This document shows positions 7,045 to 14,625 of a stretch of DNA of 22,114 nucleotides, in pieces. The stretch lies in NCBI GenBank assembly GCA_900766575.1, contig CAAFVW010000066.1, positions 1 to 22,114 on the forward strand, in the 5' to 3' direction. Source of the DNA: Lachnospiraceae bacterium. GTDB taxonomy: Bacteria; Bacillota; Clostridia; Lachnospirales; Lachnospiraceae. A model generated the notes under the pieces. It was not told where the DNA came from and did no database searches. It saw only the letters and a program-made list of their open reading frames with translations. The translations under genes and the position numbers were made by a program. The stretch's first letter is position 1; each line of letters begins with the position of its first letter.

Positions 7045-8400
7045 CTAAAAGCTAAAATACATAAACGGATTATTGCCTTCCAGCAAAAGTCTCCAGACGC
7101 AATACCAGAACACCACGGCCAGAAGTACCTTCACGATCAGCTTATCCTGTCCCTTATGATACAGCTTCTCGATCGCCGGTGTGCACGCCAGTCCGGAGAT
7201 CACCAATAGTCCGCCATAGGTACTGATGGCTTTCCAGGCATCCTCATATCCACCGCTGATGCCCGGCACCAGCCACAGCATTTTATCCAGATAGATCTGC
7301 AGCTGCGACAGATCGGTGATAGCAAAGCACATCCAGCTTATGGGAATGACCAGCCATAGATAAATATGCGGCAGGACCTTCATTTTATGTACGATTTTTA
7401 ATCTGCCAAGCTGACGTTCCAACACAATACAGATCCAGAGCAGTCCGCCCCAGCAGAAGAAATTCCAACTGCCCCCGTGCCAGAAGGCAGTCAACATCCA
7501 CACTGCCAGAAGATTAAAAATCGTGCGAAGTTCTCCCTGCCTGCTGCCGCCCAGAGGAATATACACGTATCGGCAGAACCATTGCCCCAGCGTCCTGTGC
7601 CATCTGCGGTAAAAATCTCTCACGCTCCTGGCCGTATAAGGTCTGCGGAAATTCACAGGCAATTCGATCCCAAGCATCCGTCCCAGGCCCATCGCCATCA
7701 GGGAATAGCCCCAGAAATCAAAATAAATCTCCATCGAGTAAGCGATGGCTGCCAGCCAGGCCAGCGGCGTCGAAATACTTTCAAATCCGGTCACCTGCAC
7801 ATCGTGCCACAGAATTCCCACCCGGTCTGCCAGCAGTACTTTCGCCGCAAGTCCCAGGATAAACAGTTTCATACCGTTTTCCAGTCCCCGTGCCGTGAAA
7901 GTTCTGCTCTGCAACGCCTCCGAAATCTCACCGTACCGGGTGATCGGTCCGGAGATCAGTTTGGGAAACATAACCACATAAGTTGCAAATTTTAAAAAAG
8001 ATTTCTCCCGTCTCACCTCTCCGCGATAGACATCGATGAGATACGACAGAATCTGAAACGTATAAAAGCTGATTCCGAGCGGCAGTCCCGCAGAGTCTCC
8101 CCAGTCTTTGAACCAGAGCAGCACCGCCAGATTCCCACCAAGCGAAGCCACGAACAGCAGTTTCCTCAGCCACAGGCTTAAAGGACTTCCTTTTGCCAGA
8201 TAAAGTCCGATAAAATAATTGCACAATACCGACAACATCAGAATTGGAAGATATCTTGCATCTCCCATTCCATAAAAGACAACGCTTCCAACAAGCAGTG
8301 TCATGTTTCTGTATTTACGGGGTGTGATTCCATAAACGATCAGGAAAACCGGCAGGAACCACAGCAGAAATTCAATACTGCTGAATATCAAAAAAATCAC
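7045..8400 (-). CDS. MBOAT family O-acyltransferase (AlgI/DltB-like)
   Basis: Polytopic membrane O-acyltransferase expected to pass acetyl groups across the membrane to an extracellular acceptor. 451 residues from the first possible start. AlgI-type features: LGISFYTFQILSYLIDVYRG (109-127 region), MFPKLISGPITRY, RRWHRTLGQWF with H268, YIPLGGSR, and FWHGGSWNFFCWG with the conserved histidine H308. The start is uncertain. The coordinate uses a GTG at 8400 directly after AGAAAGAT. An in-frame TTG at 8391 would give MIFSSIEFLLWFLP, which matches the usual AlgI N terminus, and sits at better spacing from the same purine stretch. It is followed by the SGNH gene, a probable functional partner. No alg genes or polymer synthesis genes are visible. 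Confidence 0.9.
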   Translation of the reverse strand: MIFLIFSSIEFLLWFLPVFLIVYGITPRKYRNMTLLVGSVVFYGMGDARYLPILMLSVLCNYFIGLYLAKGSPLSLWLRKLLFVASLGGNLAVLLWFKDWGDSAGLPLGISFYTFQILSYLIDVYRGEVRREKSFLKFATYVVMFPKLISGPITRYGEISEALQSRTFTARGLENGMKLFILGLAAKVLLADRVGILWHDVQVTGFESISTPLAWLAAIAYSMEIYFDFWGYSLMAMGLGRMLGIELPVNFRRPYTARSVRDFYRRWHRTLGQWFCRYVYIPLGGSRQGELRTIFNLLAVWMLTAFWHGGSWNFFCWGGLLWICIVLERQLGRLKIVHKMKVLPHIYLWLVIPISWMCFAITDLSQLQIYLDKMLWLVPGISGGYEDAWKAISTYGGLLVISGLACTPAIEKLYHKGQDKLIVKVLLAVVFWYCVWRLLLEGNNPFMYFSF

Positions 8401-8475
8401 ATCTTTCTGGTTGGTTGTAATGAGCCCGGAAAACCAAATGTCTGCTTCGAAACCGTCTGGTTTTTCCTGAGGCTT

Positions 8476-8512
8476 ATACTATCATAGTATCTTGAATTGT
8501 ATGGTATTACAA
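8476..8512 (-). promoter_or_regulatory. Promoter of the MBOAT gene with palindrome over the -10
   Basis: TTGTAA (8512-8507) and TACTAT (8489-8484) are 17 bases apart. A perfect 7+1+7 palindrome, ATACTAT-C-ATAGTAT (8476-8490), covers the -10 and the start-site side, a position typical for a repressor operator. Confidence 0.5.
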
Positions 8513-8563
8513 CTAAACAATTCTTAATTTTAAATGACATTTTTTTACAAATAAGTAATCTTT

Positions 8564-8592
8564 TTGCAATTATTTCGGATATCATTTACAAT
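8564..8592 (+). promoter_or_regulatory. Promoter of the DUF6062 gene
   Basis: TTGCAA (8564-8569) and TACAAT (8587-8592) with a 17-base spacer, 42 bases ahead of the start codon. Together with the MBOAT promoter this accounts for the 234-base divergent intergenic region, which otherwise shows only AT-rich sequence. Confidence 0.55.
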
Positions 8593-8634
8593 GGATGTAA
8601 CAATATATTTTGAGAACAAGAAAGGATATTTCCT

Positions 8635-9396
8635 ATGAAAGAACAATTATATACCATCCCTCTGAACGATGCCGTAAATGCACAGGACGAATGCCCCTTC
8701 TGCTTTATTCACCGCAGTATTGAACAGGATCTTCTCGATTTTGTCTTAGGCTCCGGTTCTTCTTATATGGAAGCGGACATCCGGGAACAGACCGACAAAG
8801 CCGGATTCTGCCGATATCATTTCCAGAAAATGTTCGATTACGGCAATACTCTGGGCAATGCCTGGATTTTAAAGACCCATTACCAGCGAATGATTCGGGA
8901 GATGCAGCAGGAATTCGCCTCTTTCCGCCCCGGAAAAAGCACTCTTCTCGGGAAATTCAAAAAAGCCGAAGGCAATGAGAATACTATCGGTATGTGGATT
9001 CATGCAAAGGAAGATTCCTGCTACATCTGTTCCCAATACAAGGATACCTGCGCCAGATATCTGGATACTTTTTTCTATCTTTGGAAGAATGACGAGAGTT
9101 TCCGCAATAAAGTGATTCACGGAAAAGGATTCTGTCTGCCCCATTTCGGTGATCTCTGCGAAGCCGCAGACCGCAAACTCTCCGATCGGGAAAAGCAGGA
9201 CTTTTACGACAGTCTGCTGCCGGTCATGGAATCCAATATGCAGCGTATCTCTGAGGATGTTTCCTGGCTGGTGGAAAAATTCGACTACCGCAACAAAGAC
9301 GCCGACTGGAAAAACTCCAAAGACGCCATTCAGCGCGGTATGCAGAAATTAAAAGGTGGGTATCCCGCAGATCCCGCCTATAAGATGTCCAAATAA
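8635..9396 (+). CDS. DUF6062 family protein with duplicated CxxC...CxxH modules
   Basis: Function unknown; it resembles DUF6062 proteins of Clostridia by recall. 253 residues, soluble, no signal peptide. Two similar modules are visible: C20-P-F-C23 with C59-R-Y-H62, and C129-Y-I-C132 with C167-L-P-H170. Spacing between the pairs is 35 and 34 residues, and both second halves read GFC-x-x-HF or close to it. This suggests an internal duplication and two metal sites, probably zinc, or two redox pairs. The rest is helical and charged. The ATG at 8635 follows GAAAGGA with about 9 bases of spacing. The gene is convergent with the TetR gene, with 4 bases between stop codons. Nothing in the context points to a pathway. 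Confidence 0.8.
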   Translation: MKEQLYTIPLNDAVNAQDECPFCFIHRSIEQDLLDFVLGSGSSYMEADIREQTDKAGFCRYHFQKMFDYGNTLGNAWILKTHYQRMIREMQQEFASFRPGKSTLLGKFKKAEGNENTIGMWIHAKEDSCYICSQYKDTCARYLDTFFYLWKNDESFRNKVIHGKGFCLPHFGDLCEAADRKLSDREKQDFYDSLLPVMESNMQRISEDVSWLVEKFDYRNKDADWKNSKDAIQRGMQKLKGGYPADPAYKMSK

Positions 9397-9400
9397 TATG

Positions 9401-10018
9401 TCAGGAAGGCTGTGCGGACTGTTCCGCCAGCCTTCTGCTTAAACGCAGATATTCCAAAATTTCTTCGTATAGCATCTCCGGCTGAAATGCACCTTCCAGA
9501 ATTCTCTCATTCATAAGTCCCCGAATGGTCAGTTCCAGCATTTTCCGCAGCTTCGTCACATCCTCCGCAGAAGCATATTTCCCAAGATCCGCCCTTGCGT
9601 AGATGTTGTCAAATGCCTCTTCCAGCTGTTGTTTTCTCTCCTCTACCGCCAGCAGTGCTTCGCTGACATTCTCCGCCTGGACCCGGTTCAGAAACGGCTG
9701 CAGATAAGGATACCCACACATGGCATGCATTTTGCCGGTCTCTACCTGCTGCATCAGCGTGAACAGATCCGTCTCTTTCGCATCTACCACGGAGGACAGT
9801 TCCAACAGCAGATACCGTACACTGTAATCATAGACAAATGCATAGACTCCGAGCTTGCTTCCGAAATAATGGAATAATAATCCCTTACTGATGGCTGCTT
9901 CCCGCACAATATCGTCTGTGCTGGCATGACGAAAGCCGTTCAACGCGAACACTTTCAGCGCCGCATTGATCATCCGGTCCTGTTTTTCTTTTTTTAAATC
10001 AAAAAATTTATCATTCAT
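9401..10018 (-). CDS. TetR/AcrR family transcriptional regulator
   Basis: One-component DNA-binding repressor. 205 residues. The N-terminal HTH is clear: INAALKVFALNGFRHASTDD followed by IVREAAISKGLLFHYFGSK, with the family's typical KGLLFHYF recognition-helix end at about 47-54. The C-terminal part is a helical ligand and dimer domain without a recognised signature. The ATG at 10018 is the only sensible start; a weak GGGA lies upstream. It is divergent from the small acidic membrane protein gene at 10132, sharing a 113-base intergenic region, so it may control itself and that gene. The ligand is unknown. Its last codons contain a strong hairpin. Confidence 0.9.
   Translation of the reverse strand: MNDKFFDLKKEKQDRMINAALKVFALNGFRHASTDDIVREAAISKGLLFHYFGSKLGVYAFVYDYSVRYLLLELSSVVDAKETDLFTLMQQVETGKMHAMCGYPYLQPFLNRVQAENVSEALLAVEERKQQLEEAFDNIYARADLGKYASAEDVTKLRKMLELTIRGLMNERILEGAFQPEMLYEEILEYLRLSRRLAEQSAQPS
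9404..9436. terminator. Strong hairpin between DUF6062 and tetR, inside the tetR 3' end
   Basis: GAAGGCTG (9405-9412) pairs with CAGCCTTC (9428-9435), and GCGGA with TCCGC inside, with a single bulged base and a CTGT loop. There is no long U-run on either side, so it may be a weak bidirectional terminator or an end-protecting structure for two converging messages. Confidence 0.5.
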
Positions 10019-10033
10019 ATCGCAACATATCCC

Positions 10034-10087
10034 TTTTCATTTTGATCAATAAGGTTTATTATGTATCTGTGTGGGCAAATGTATGAA
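10034..10087. promoter_or_regulatory. Overlapping divergent promoters for tetR and the acidic protein gene
   Basis: Plus strand: TTTTCA (10034-10039), 17 bases, TATTAT (10057-10062). Minus strand: TTCATA (10087-10082), 18 bases, CATAAT (10063-10058). The two -10 boxes occupy almost the same bases, so the promoters would exclude each other. An inverted pair TGTATG (10080-10085) and CATACA (10102-10107) is a possible operator. The -35 boxes are weak. Confidence 0.35.
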
Positions 10088-10131
10088 AATCAAATCCGTT
10101 ACATACACTACAACATGGAAGGAGCAACCCT

Positions 10132-10539
10132 ATGGCTAAAAAATTTGGCAAATTTCTGCTGTTCACCGCAGCAGCAGGTACTGCAGCCGCAGCTGCTTAC
10201 TACTATATGCAACAAAAAGATTCCCAGCTGAAAGAATCTTCTGATGCAGATGACGATTACGATGATTTCCATGAGGATCTGGACGAGAGTACTGAGTTCT
10301 CCCGCAATTACGTTCCTCTGAATACGACGGTACAGGCTTCTGCTCCTAAGAATGATGCAGATCCCGAACCCGCTTCCGAAGAAGCAAAGACCACATCCAC
10401 TGAGCCATCCGATTTCACTCCGCTCTCTGATCAGACCGCCGCACTGTCCGGCGAAGAAGGTGAGACGGTAGAAGACGTGGAAGAGTTCTTCGATGAAGAC
10501 GATGCCGAGGATGAAGAGCCCCCTGTCAATGAAGAATAA
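10132..10539 (+). CDS. Hypothetical membrane-anchored acidic protein
   Basis: Not recognised. 135 residues: a short basic start (MAKKFGKF), one hydrophobic Ala-rich segment at about 9-26, then a soluble tail that is very acidic and rich in Asp, Glu, Ser and Thr and looks disordered (DADDDYDDFHEDLDE and EEFFDEDDAEDEEPP). It is most likely a bitopic membrane protein, although the hydrophobic stretch could be a signal peptide. The start at 10132 has a very good GGAAGGAG site. It is divergent from tetR and convergent with mocR (13 bases between stops). No function is proposed. Confidence 0.75.
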   Translation: MAKKFGKFLLFTAAAGTAAAAAYYYMQQKDSQLKESSDADDDYDDFHEDLDESTEFSRNYVPLNTTVQASAPKNDADPEPASEEAKTTSTEPSDFTPLSDQTAALSGEEGETVEDVEEFFDEDDAEDEEPPVNEE

Positions 10540-10544
10540 TATCC

Positions 10545-10589
10545 GGAAGGTCTCAGAGCCATGCTTTTTGCAGGCGGCTGAGGCCTTCC
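10545..10589. terminator. Hairpin at convergent 3' ends of the acidic protein gene and mocR
   Basis: GGAAGGTCTCAG (10545-10556) pairs with CTGAGGCCTTCC (10578-10589) over 12 pairs with one G-U, loop about 21 bases. It spans the mocR stop codon. The T-tract is poor on both sides, so it is a probable but weak bidirectional terminator. Confidence 0.45.
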
Positions 10590-11959
10590 TGCATTTCTGC
10601 ATCACTGATGCTTCCAAACCCCAGTAACACCGTGGCTTTCTGCGTTGTGGTCTCCACCATATTCTCTGACATGCCGTAGATTTTCACTTTCTGCGCTGCC
10701 GCTTTCTCCAACAGTTCCTTTTCCGTAACATTTCCCTTTGCAGTCAGCAGAAGATGCAGCCCCGCATCCTCTCCGGAAATCACAAACTCCTTTCGAAACG
10801 GCTCCAGTCCACTCAACAATAAGTCATGCTTTGCCCGGTAACGCATCCGCATTTTATTCAGATGCCGTTCAAAATAGCCATCACTGATAAACTCATTCAA
10901 AATACGCTGATCGATTCGGGACACCGTACAGGAATAAAAAAAGCATTCTCTGCGATAAACTTCCAGAAGTTCTCCCGGTAATACCATATAGCTGACACGG
11001 ATCGCCGGTGCAATCGCCTTGGAAAACGTACCGATATAGATTACCTTCCCCTTTTCATCCGAGGATTGCAGAGAGGGAATCGGCTTTCCACGATACCGGA
11101 ATTCACTGTCGTAATCATCCTCGATCAGATAACGGTCCGGCTCCTTTTCCGCCCAGTGCAGCAGTTCCGCCCTCCTGCCGATCGTCATAACTGCACCGGT
11201 CGGGTATTGGTGGGAAGGCATCACATAGGCCACTCTGACGGGAAGCTCTGCCAGTTTGTCCGCCCGCATTCCCTTATCGTCCATATCTACCGTATAAATG
11301 CGATAGGCAAAAGACTCAAAAATACGATAGGCACGTTTGTAGGTAGGGTTTTCCATGGCAATCCCCACATGTCTCCCCAGTATTTTTTCCAATAACAGCA
11401 GCAGATAATCGTTTCCGGCGCCCACAATGATCTGCTCCGGCCGACAGTTTACGCCACGGGAGGAATGCAGATAACGGCTGATCGTCAGCCTCAGGTCATA
11501 ATCTCCCTGCGGTTCTCCCTGGGCGAACAGATCACTGTTGTTATCATTCAGAATATTTTTCGTGATTCGTTTCCACACACCCACAGGGAAGCCATTCATA
11601 TCAATACCATAGGGGGAGAAATTAATGCATCCTTCCTCCGGGGCCATCTCCCCTCCGGAAGTCTCAGGCTCCTGAATAGATTCCTCCCGTTGTTCCATGA
11701 CAAAAATACCTTCCAGCCGGCATACAAAATAGCCTTTGTAAGGTCGTGCCTCAATATAGCCCTCGCTCAGCAGCTGGTCGTAAGCATAATCCACAGTACT
11801 TCTCGCCACCTGCAGATATTCCGCCAGAGAACGCGTGGAGGGAAGCCTCTCTCCTGCCAGAAGCTTCCCTTCCCTGATTTCCTGTCGTATATGCTCATAT
11901 ATCTGCTGGTACAGACATTTGTCACTGTCTGTACGCAGCCGGATCGTCATATCATACAT
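10553..11959 (-). CDS. MocR-family PLP-dependent transcriptional regulator
   Basis: GntR-type winged helix fused to an aminotransferase-like domain that binds PLP; such proteins regulate genes rather than metabolise. 468 residues. The wHTH is at about 10-80 (LYQQIYEHIRQEIREG, then LPSTRSLAEYLQVARSTVDYAY). The fold-type I aminotransferase domain runs from about 112 to the end, with YVMPSHQYPTGAVM (245-258), EDDYDSEFRY (280-289) and the PLP lysine K314 in GTFSKAIAPA. The ATG at 11959 follows AGGAAG closely, and this ribosome site overlaps the stop of the DUF2225 gene, so the two are translationally close and share a transcript. No PLP-synthesis, GABA or taurine gene is adjacent, so the target is unknown. 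Confidence 0.92.
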   Translation of the reverse strand: MYDMTIRLRTDSDKCLYQQIYEHIRQEIREGKLLAGERLPSTRSLAEYLQVARSTVDYAYDQLLSEGYIEARPYKGYFVCRLEGIFVMEQREESIQEPETSGGEMAPEEGCINFSPYGIDMNGFPVGVWKRITKNILNDNNSDLFAQGEPQGDYDLRLTISRYLHSSRGVNCRPEQIIVGAGNDYLLLLLEKILGRHVGIAMENPTYKRAYRIFESFAYRIYTVDMDDKGMRADKLAELPVRVAYVMPSHQYPTGAVMTIGRRAELLHWAEKEPDRYLIEDDYDSEFRYRGKPIPSLQSSDEKGKVIYIGTFSKAIAPAIRVSYMVLPGELLEVYRRECFFYSCTVSRIDQRILNEFISDGYFERHLNKMRMRYRAKHDLLLSGLEPFRKEFVISGEDAGLHLLLTAKGNVTEKELLEKAAAQKVKIYGMSENMVETTTQKATVLLGFGSISDAEMQEGLSRLQKAWL

Positions 11960-11968
11960 GTTATCTTC

Positions 11969-12814
11969 CTACTTTTTCTGGTTCTTCAGTTCTTCCAGAA
12001 TCTGGTCTTTCAATTCCCTCGCCTTGTCCTTGGTACGGGCATTGGCGGAAGGGGACGTCAGAATCGTGGCTACCATACGGCTGGCCACATCGTATTTCTG
12101 GAATCTGACAGCCAGCACTGCAATCAGGAAGTTCACGGTCATCTCATCCATGCCGCACATGGGGAATCCTTCCGTCTGAAGTGCCTCGATAAAACCACCA
12201 TAGGCATTCTTCAGATAGGTATCCTCCATGGTCTTCACCTCACGGAGTCTTGCCATATCCGTATCTCCGGATTCTTCCAGATACTCCTGATAACCTCTCA
12301 ACAGCCATCCACTCTTTAAGCAGATATAAGCCTTCTCACTGGCATGGGCACGTTTTACTACGGCATTCGCCAGACAGAGCTTATAACGTTCAATGGCCTC
12401 CTCGTAAGTATAAATATCGTCATCGTAGGTATGCAGCTGTACTTTACTGCTGATATTTTCCTTAATCAGCTTCACATATACCTTGTTGAGACTGTTGAAA
12501 TACCGGTTCAATGCGGCATATCCACAATGTGGACACAGAATCACGTCATATTTTACCGCATCAATTCCTTCGTATTTTGCACGAAGATCCTGATCCATTC
12601 CCAGAAGTCTTGCCTTTCCGGTCTTCATGATCTTCGCTGAAAAATCCTCTCCGCAGACAGGACAGGTAAATGTCTTGTCAAAGATCAGATCCTTTTCTTC
12701 TATTTTCGGGGCTTCGGCTACTGCCTTTTCTTCCTTTTTCTCCTGTCCAAAGATATCCATGCTCTCCAGGTTGCCCAGACCCAGACCGGCCAGTCCGAAT
12801 AATTTATCTGACAT
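11969..12814 (-). CDS. DUF2225 family protein
   Basis: Conserved Firmicutes protein of unknown function. 281 residues. A glycine/leucine-rich N terminus and a charged stretch are followed by C51-P-V-C54 and C94-P-H-C97-GY, a likely zinc site, then a helical region resembling tetratricopeptide-type repeats (ALNRYFNSL, YTYEEAIERYKLCL, AVLAVRFQKYDVAS). Start 12814 (MSDKLFG) is preferred to an in-frame upstream ATG because AGGAGAG lies 8 bases upstream. The order is glnS, this gene, mocR on one strand with gaps of 42 and 9 bases, suggesting one operon. No signal peptide is seen. Confidence 0.85.
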   Translation of the reverse strand: MSDKLFGLAGLGLGNLESMDIFGQEKKEEKAVAEAPKIEEKDLIFDKTFTCPVCGEDFSAKIMKTGKARLLGMDQDLRAKYEGIDAVKYDVILCPHCGYAALNRYFNSLNKVYVKLIKENISSKVQLHTYDDDIYTYEEAIERYKLCLANAVVKRAHASEKAYICLKSGWLLRGYQEYLEESGDTDMARLREVKTMEDTYLKNAYGGFIEALQTEGFPMCGMDEMTVNFLIAVLAVRFQKYDVASRMVATILTSPSANARTKDKARELKDQILEELKNQKK

Positions 12815-12856
12815 AAATTGTCTCTCCTTTTCCTTTGTACTGTCCATTCCCTATGA

Positions 12857-14551
12857 TTACTTCGGCAGTACATAGGAGCTCTTCAGAGACACGATACGGT
12901 TAAATACCAGCTCTCCGGGCTTGGTGTCCTTGCAGTCCACACAGAAGAATCCCTGTCTCACAAACTGGAAACGGTCATAAGGCTTTGCCTCTGCAAAAGC
13001 CGGCTCCAGACGGCATTCTGTCAATGTCGTCAGGGAATTGGGATTCAGGTTCAGACTTCCGTCTTCATTGTAGACACCTTTTTCCTCATCGATGATATTC
13101 TCATACAGGCGAACCTGAGCTTTTACGGACTGTGCTGCGCTCACCCAGTGAATCGTTCCCTTTACCTTACGTCCATCCGGGCTGTTGCCTCCACGGCTCT
13201 CGGGATCATAGGTACAATGTACTTCCACGACCTTGTCGTTCTCGTCCTTGACACAGCCGGTACACTTTACAAAATAAGCGTTCATCAGACGTACTTCATT
13301 GCCCGGGAACATACGGAAATATTTCCTGGGAGGCTCTTCCATGAAGTCCTCTCTCTCAATATACAGTTCCCTGCCAAAAGGAATCTCGCGGCTGCCCAGT
13401 GCTTCATTCTCCATATTGTTGGAGACGGGCAGCATCTCGGTCTGTCCTTCGGGATAGTTGTCGATCACAAGCTTCACGGGATCTAAGATTGCCATCATGC
13501 GGGGCACTTTGGTCTTCAGATCCTCACGAATACAATACTCCAGCATTGCATAGTCTGCGGAAGACTGGGCCTTGGAGATACCACACAGCTCTACAAACTT
13601 CTTGATAGACTCCGGTGTGAAACCTCTTCTGCGCAGTGCCGCGATGGATACCAGTCTGGGATCATCCCAGCCGTCTACAATGCCCTGCTCTACCAGCTTC
13701 TTGATGTAACGCTTACCGGTCACCACATTGGTCAGATACAGCTTGGCGAACTCGATCTGCTTGGGAGGATGAGGATATTCCAGTTCTCTTACCACCCAGT
13801 CATACAGAGGTCTGTGATCCTCGAACTCCAGCGTACAGATGGAATGGGTCACACCTTCGATGGCATCCTCGATGGGATGTGCAAAATCATACATCGGATA
13901 AATGCACCACTTGTCTCCGGTATTCTGGTGGGACATATGTGCCACACGGTAGATGACCGGATCTCTCATGTTGATATTGGGAGAGGCCATGTCGATACGG
14001 GCACGCAGTACCTTGGTGCCATCCTCGTATTTGCCTGCTTTCATATCCTCGAACAGCGCCAGATTCTCTTCTGCGCTTCTGGTGCTGCCGGGGTCTTCCT
14101 TACCGGGCTCTGTCAGGCTTCCTCTGTATTCACGGATCTGCTCTGCGCTTAAATCAGAGACATAAGCCTTGCCCTTTTGGATCAGCTTTACCGCTGCTTC
14201 ATACATCTGGTCGAAATAGTTGGATGCAAAAAAGAGTCTGTCCTCCCAGTCTGCTCCCAGCCATTTTACATCTGCTTTGATGGACTCTACGAACTCTGCC
14301 TTCTCCTTGGTAGGGTTGGTATCGTCAAAACGCAGGTTGAATTTGCCGTTGTATTTCTGGGACAGACCGTAATTTAACAGAATACTCTTGGCATGTCCGA
14401 TGTGAAGATATCCGTTGGGTTCCGGAGGAAAACGGGTGTGTACCGTATCATATACGCCCTCCGCCAGATCTTTCTCAATGATCTGTTCTATAAAATTCTT
14501 CGATTCCTTTACTTCTGCGGAATCTACGATGTCTTTTTCCATCTCGCTCAT
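12857..14551 (-). CDS. glnS: Glutamine--tRNA ligase
   Basis: Class I aminoacyl-tRNA synthetase charging tRNA-Gln directly. 564 residues, close to the E. coli enzyme. The N-terminal catalytic domain has FPPEPNGYLHIGH (41-53) with the HIGH motif, DDTNP (76-80), and the GlnRS-specific block YDFAHPIEDAIEGVTHS. The second class I motif is degenerate: VVTGKRYIK (276-284) in place of the MSKRKL type. The C-terminal anticodon-binding barrels are present from about 340. The ATG at 14551 follows AAGGAT. Many Firmicutes lack GlnRS and use GluRS with GatCAB; its presence fits the Lachnospiraceae and nearby groups, and such genes are usually regarded as acquired by transfer. No T-box leader was found. Confidence 0.95.
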   Translation of the reverse strand: MSEMEKDIVDSAEVKESKNFIEQIIEKDLAEGVYDTVHTRFPPEPNGYLHIGHAKSILLNYGLSQKYNGKFNLRFDDTNPTKEKAEFVESIKADVKWLGADWEDRLFFASNYFDQMYEAAVKLIQKGKAYVSDLSAEQIREYRGSLTEPGKEDPGSTRSAEENLALFEDMKAGKYEDGTKVLRARIDMASPNINMRDPVIYRVAHMSHQNTGDKWCIYPMYDFAHPIEDAIEGVTHSICTLEFEDHRPLYDWVVRELEYPHPPKQIEFAKLYLTNVVTGKRYIKKLVEQGIVDGWDDPRLVSIAALRRRGFTPESIKKFVELCGISKAQSSADYAMLEYCIREDLKTKVPRMMAILDPVKLVIDNYPEGQTEMLPVSNNMENEALGSREIPFGRELYIEREDFMEEPPRKYFRMFPGNEVRLMNAYFVKCTGCVKDENDKVVEVHCTYDPESRGGNSPDGRKVKGTIHWVSAAQSVKAQVRLYENIIDEEKGVYNEDGSLNLNPNSLTTLTECRLEPAFAEAKPYDRFQFVRQGFFCVDCKDTKPGELVFNRIVSLKSSYVLPK

Positions 14552-14596
14552 GGTAATATCCTTGCCTTTCGTTTGATTCGTACTTTCGTAACCTTA

Positions 14597-14625
14597 ATCT
14601 TACCACACCAGAAAAATTTTATAAA
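14597..14625 (-). promoter_or_regulatory. Likely promoter of the glnS operon
   Basis: TTTATA (14625-14620), 17 bases, TAAGAT (14602-14597), with TGG directly before the -10 box (extended -10). The -35 overlaps the stop codon of the DHH gene, so glnS may also receive read-through from it. Confidence 0.45.

Noticed and set aside
8397..8585. Possible small 62-codon gene upstream of the MBOAT gene
   Set aside because: It covers the MBOAT promoter and palindrome, has no ribosome site and shows no protein-like pattern.
11465..12319. Open frame of 284 codons on the plus strand across the mocR and DUF2225 junction
   Set aside because: Antisense to two confident genes and spanning their junction; composition not protein-like.
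14552..14618. T-box leader upstream of glnS
   Set aside because: Only 67 bases are available and the conserved T-box sequence is absent.
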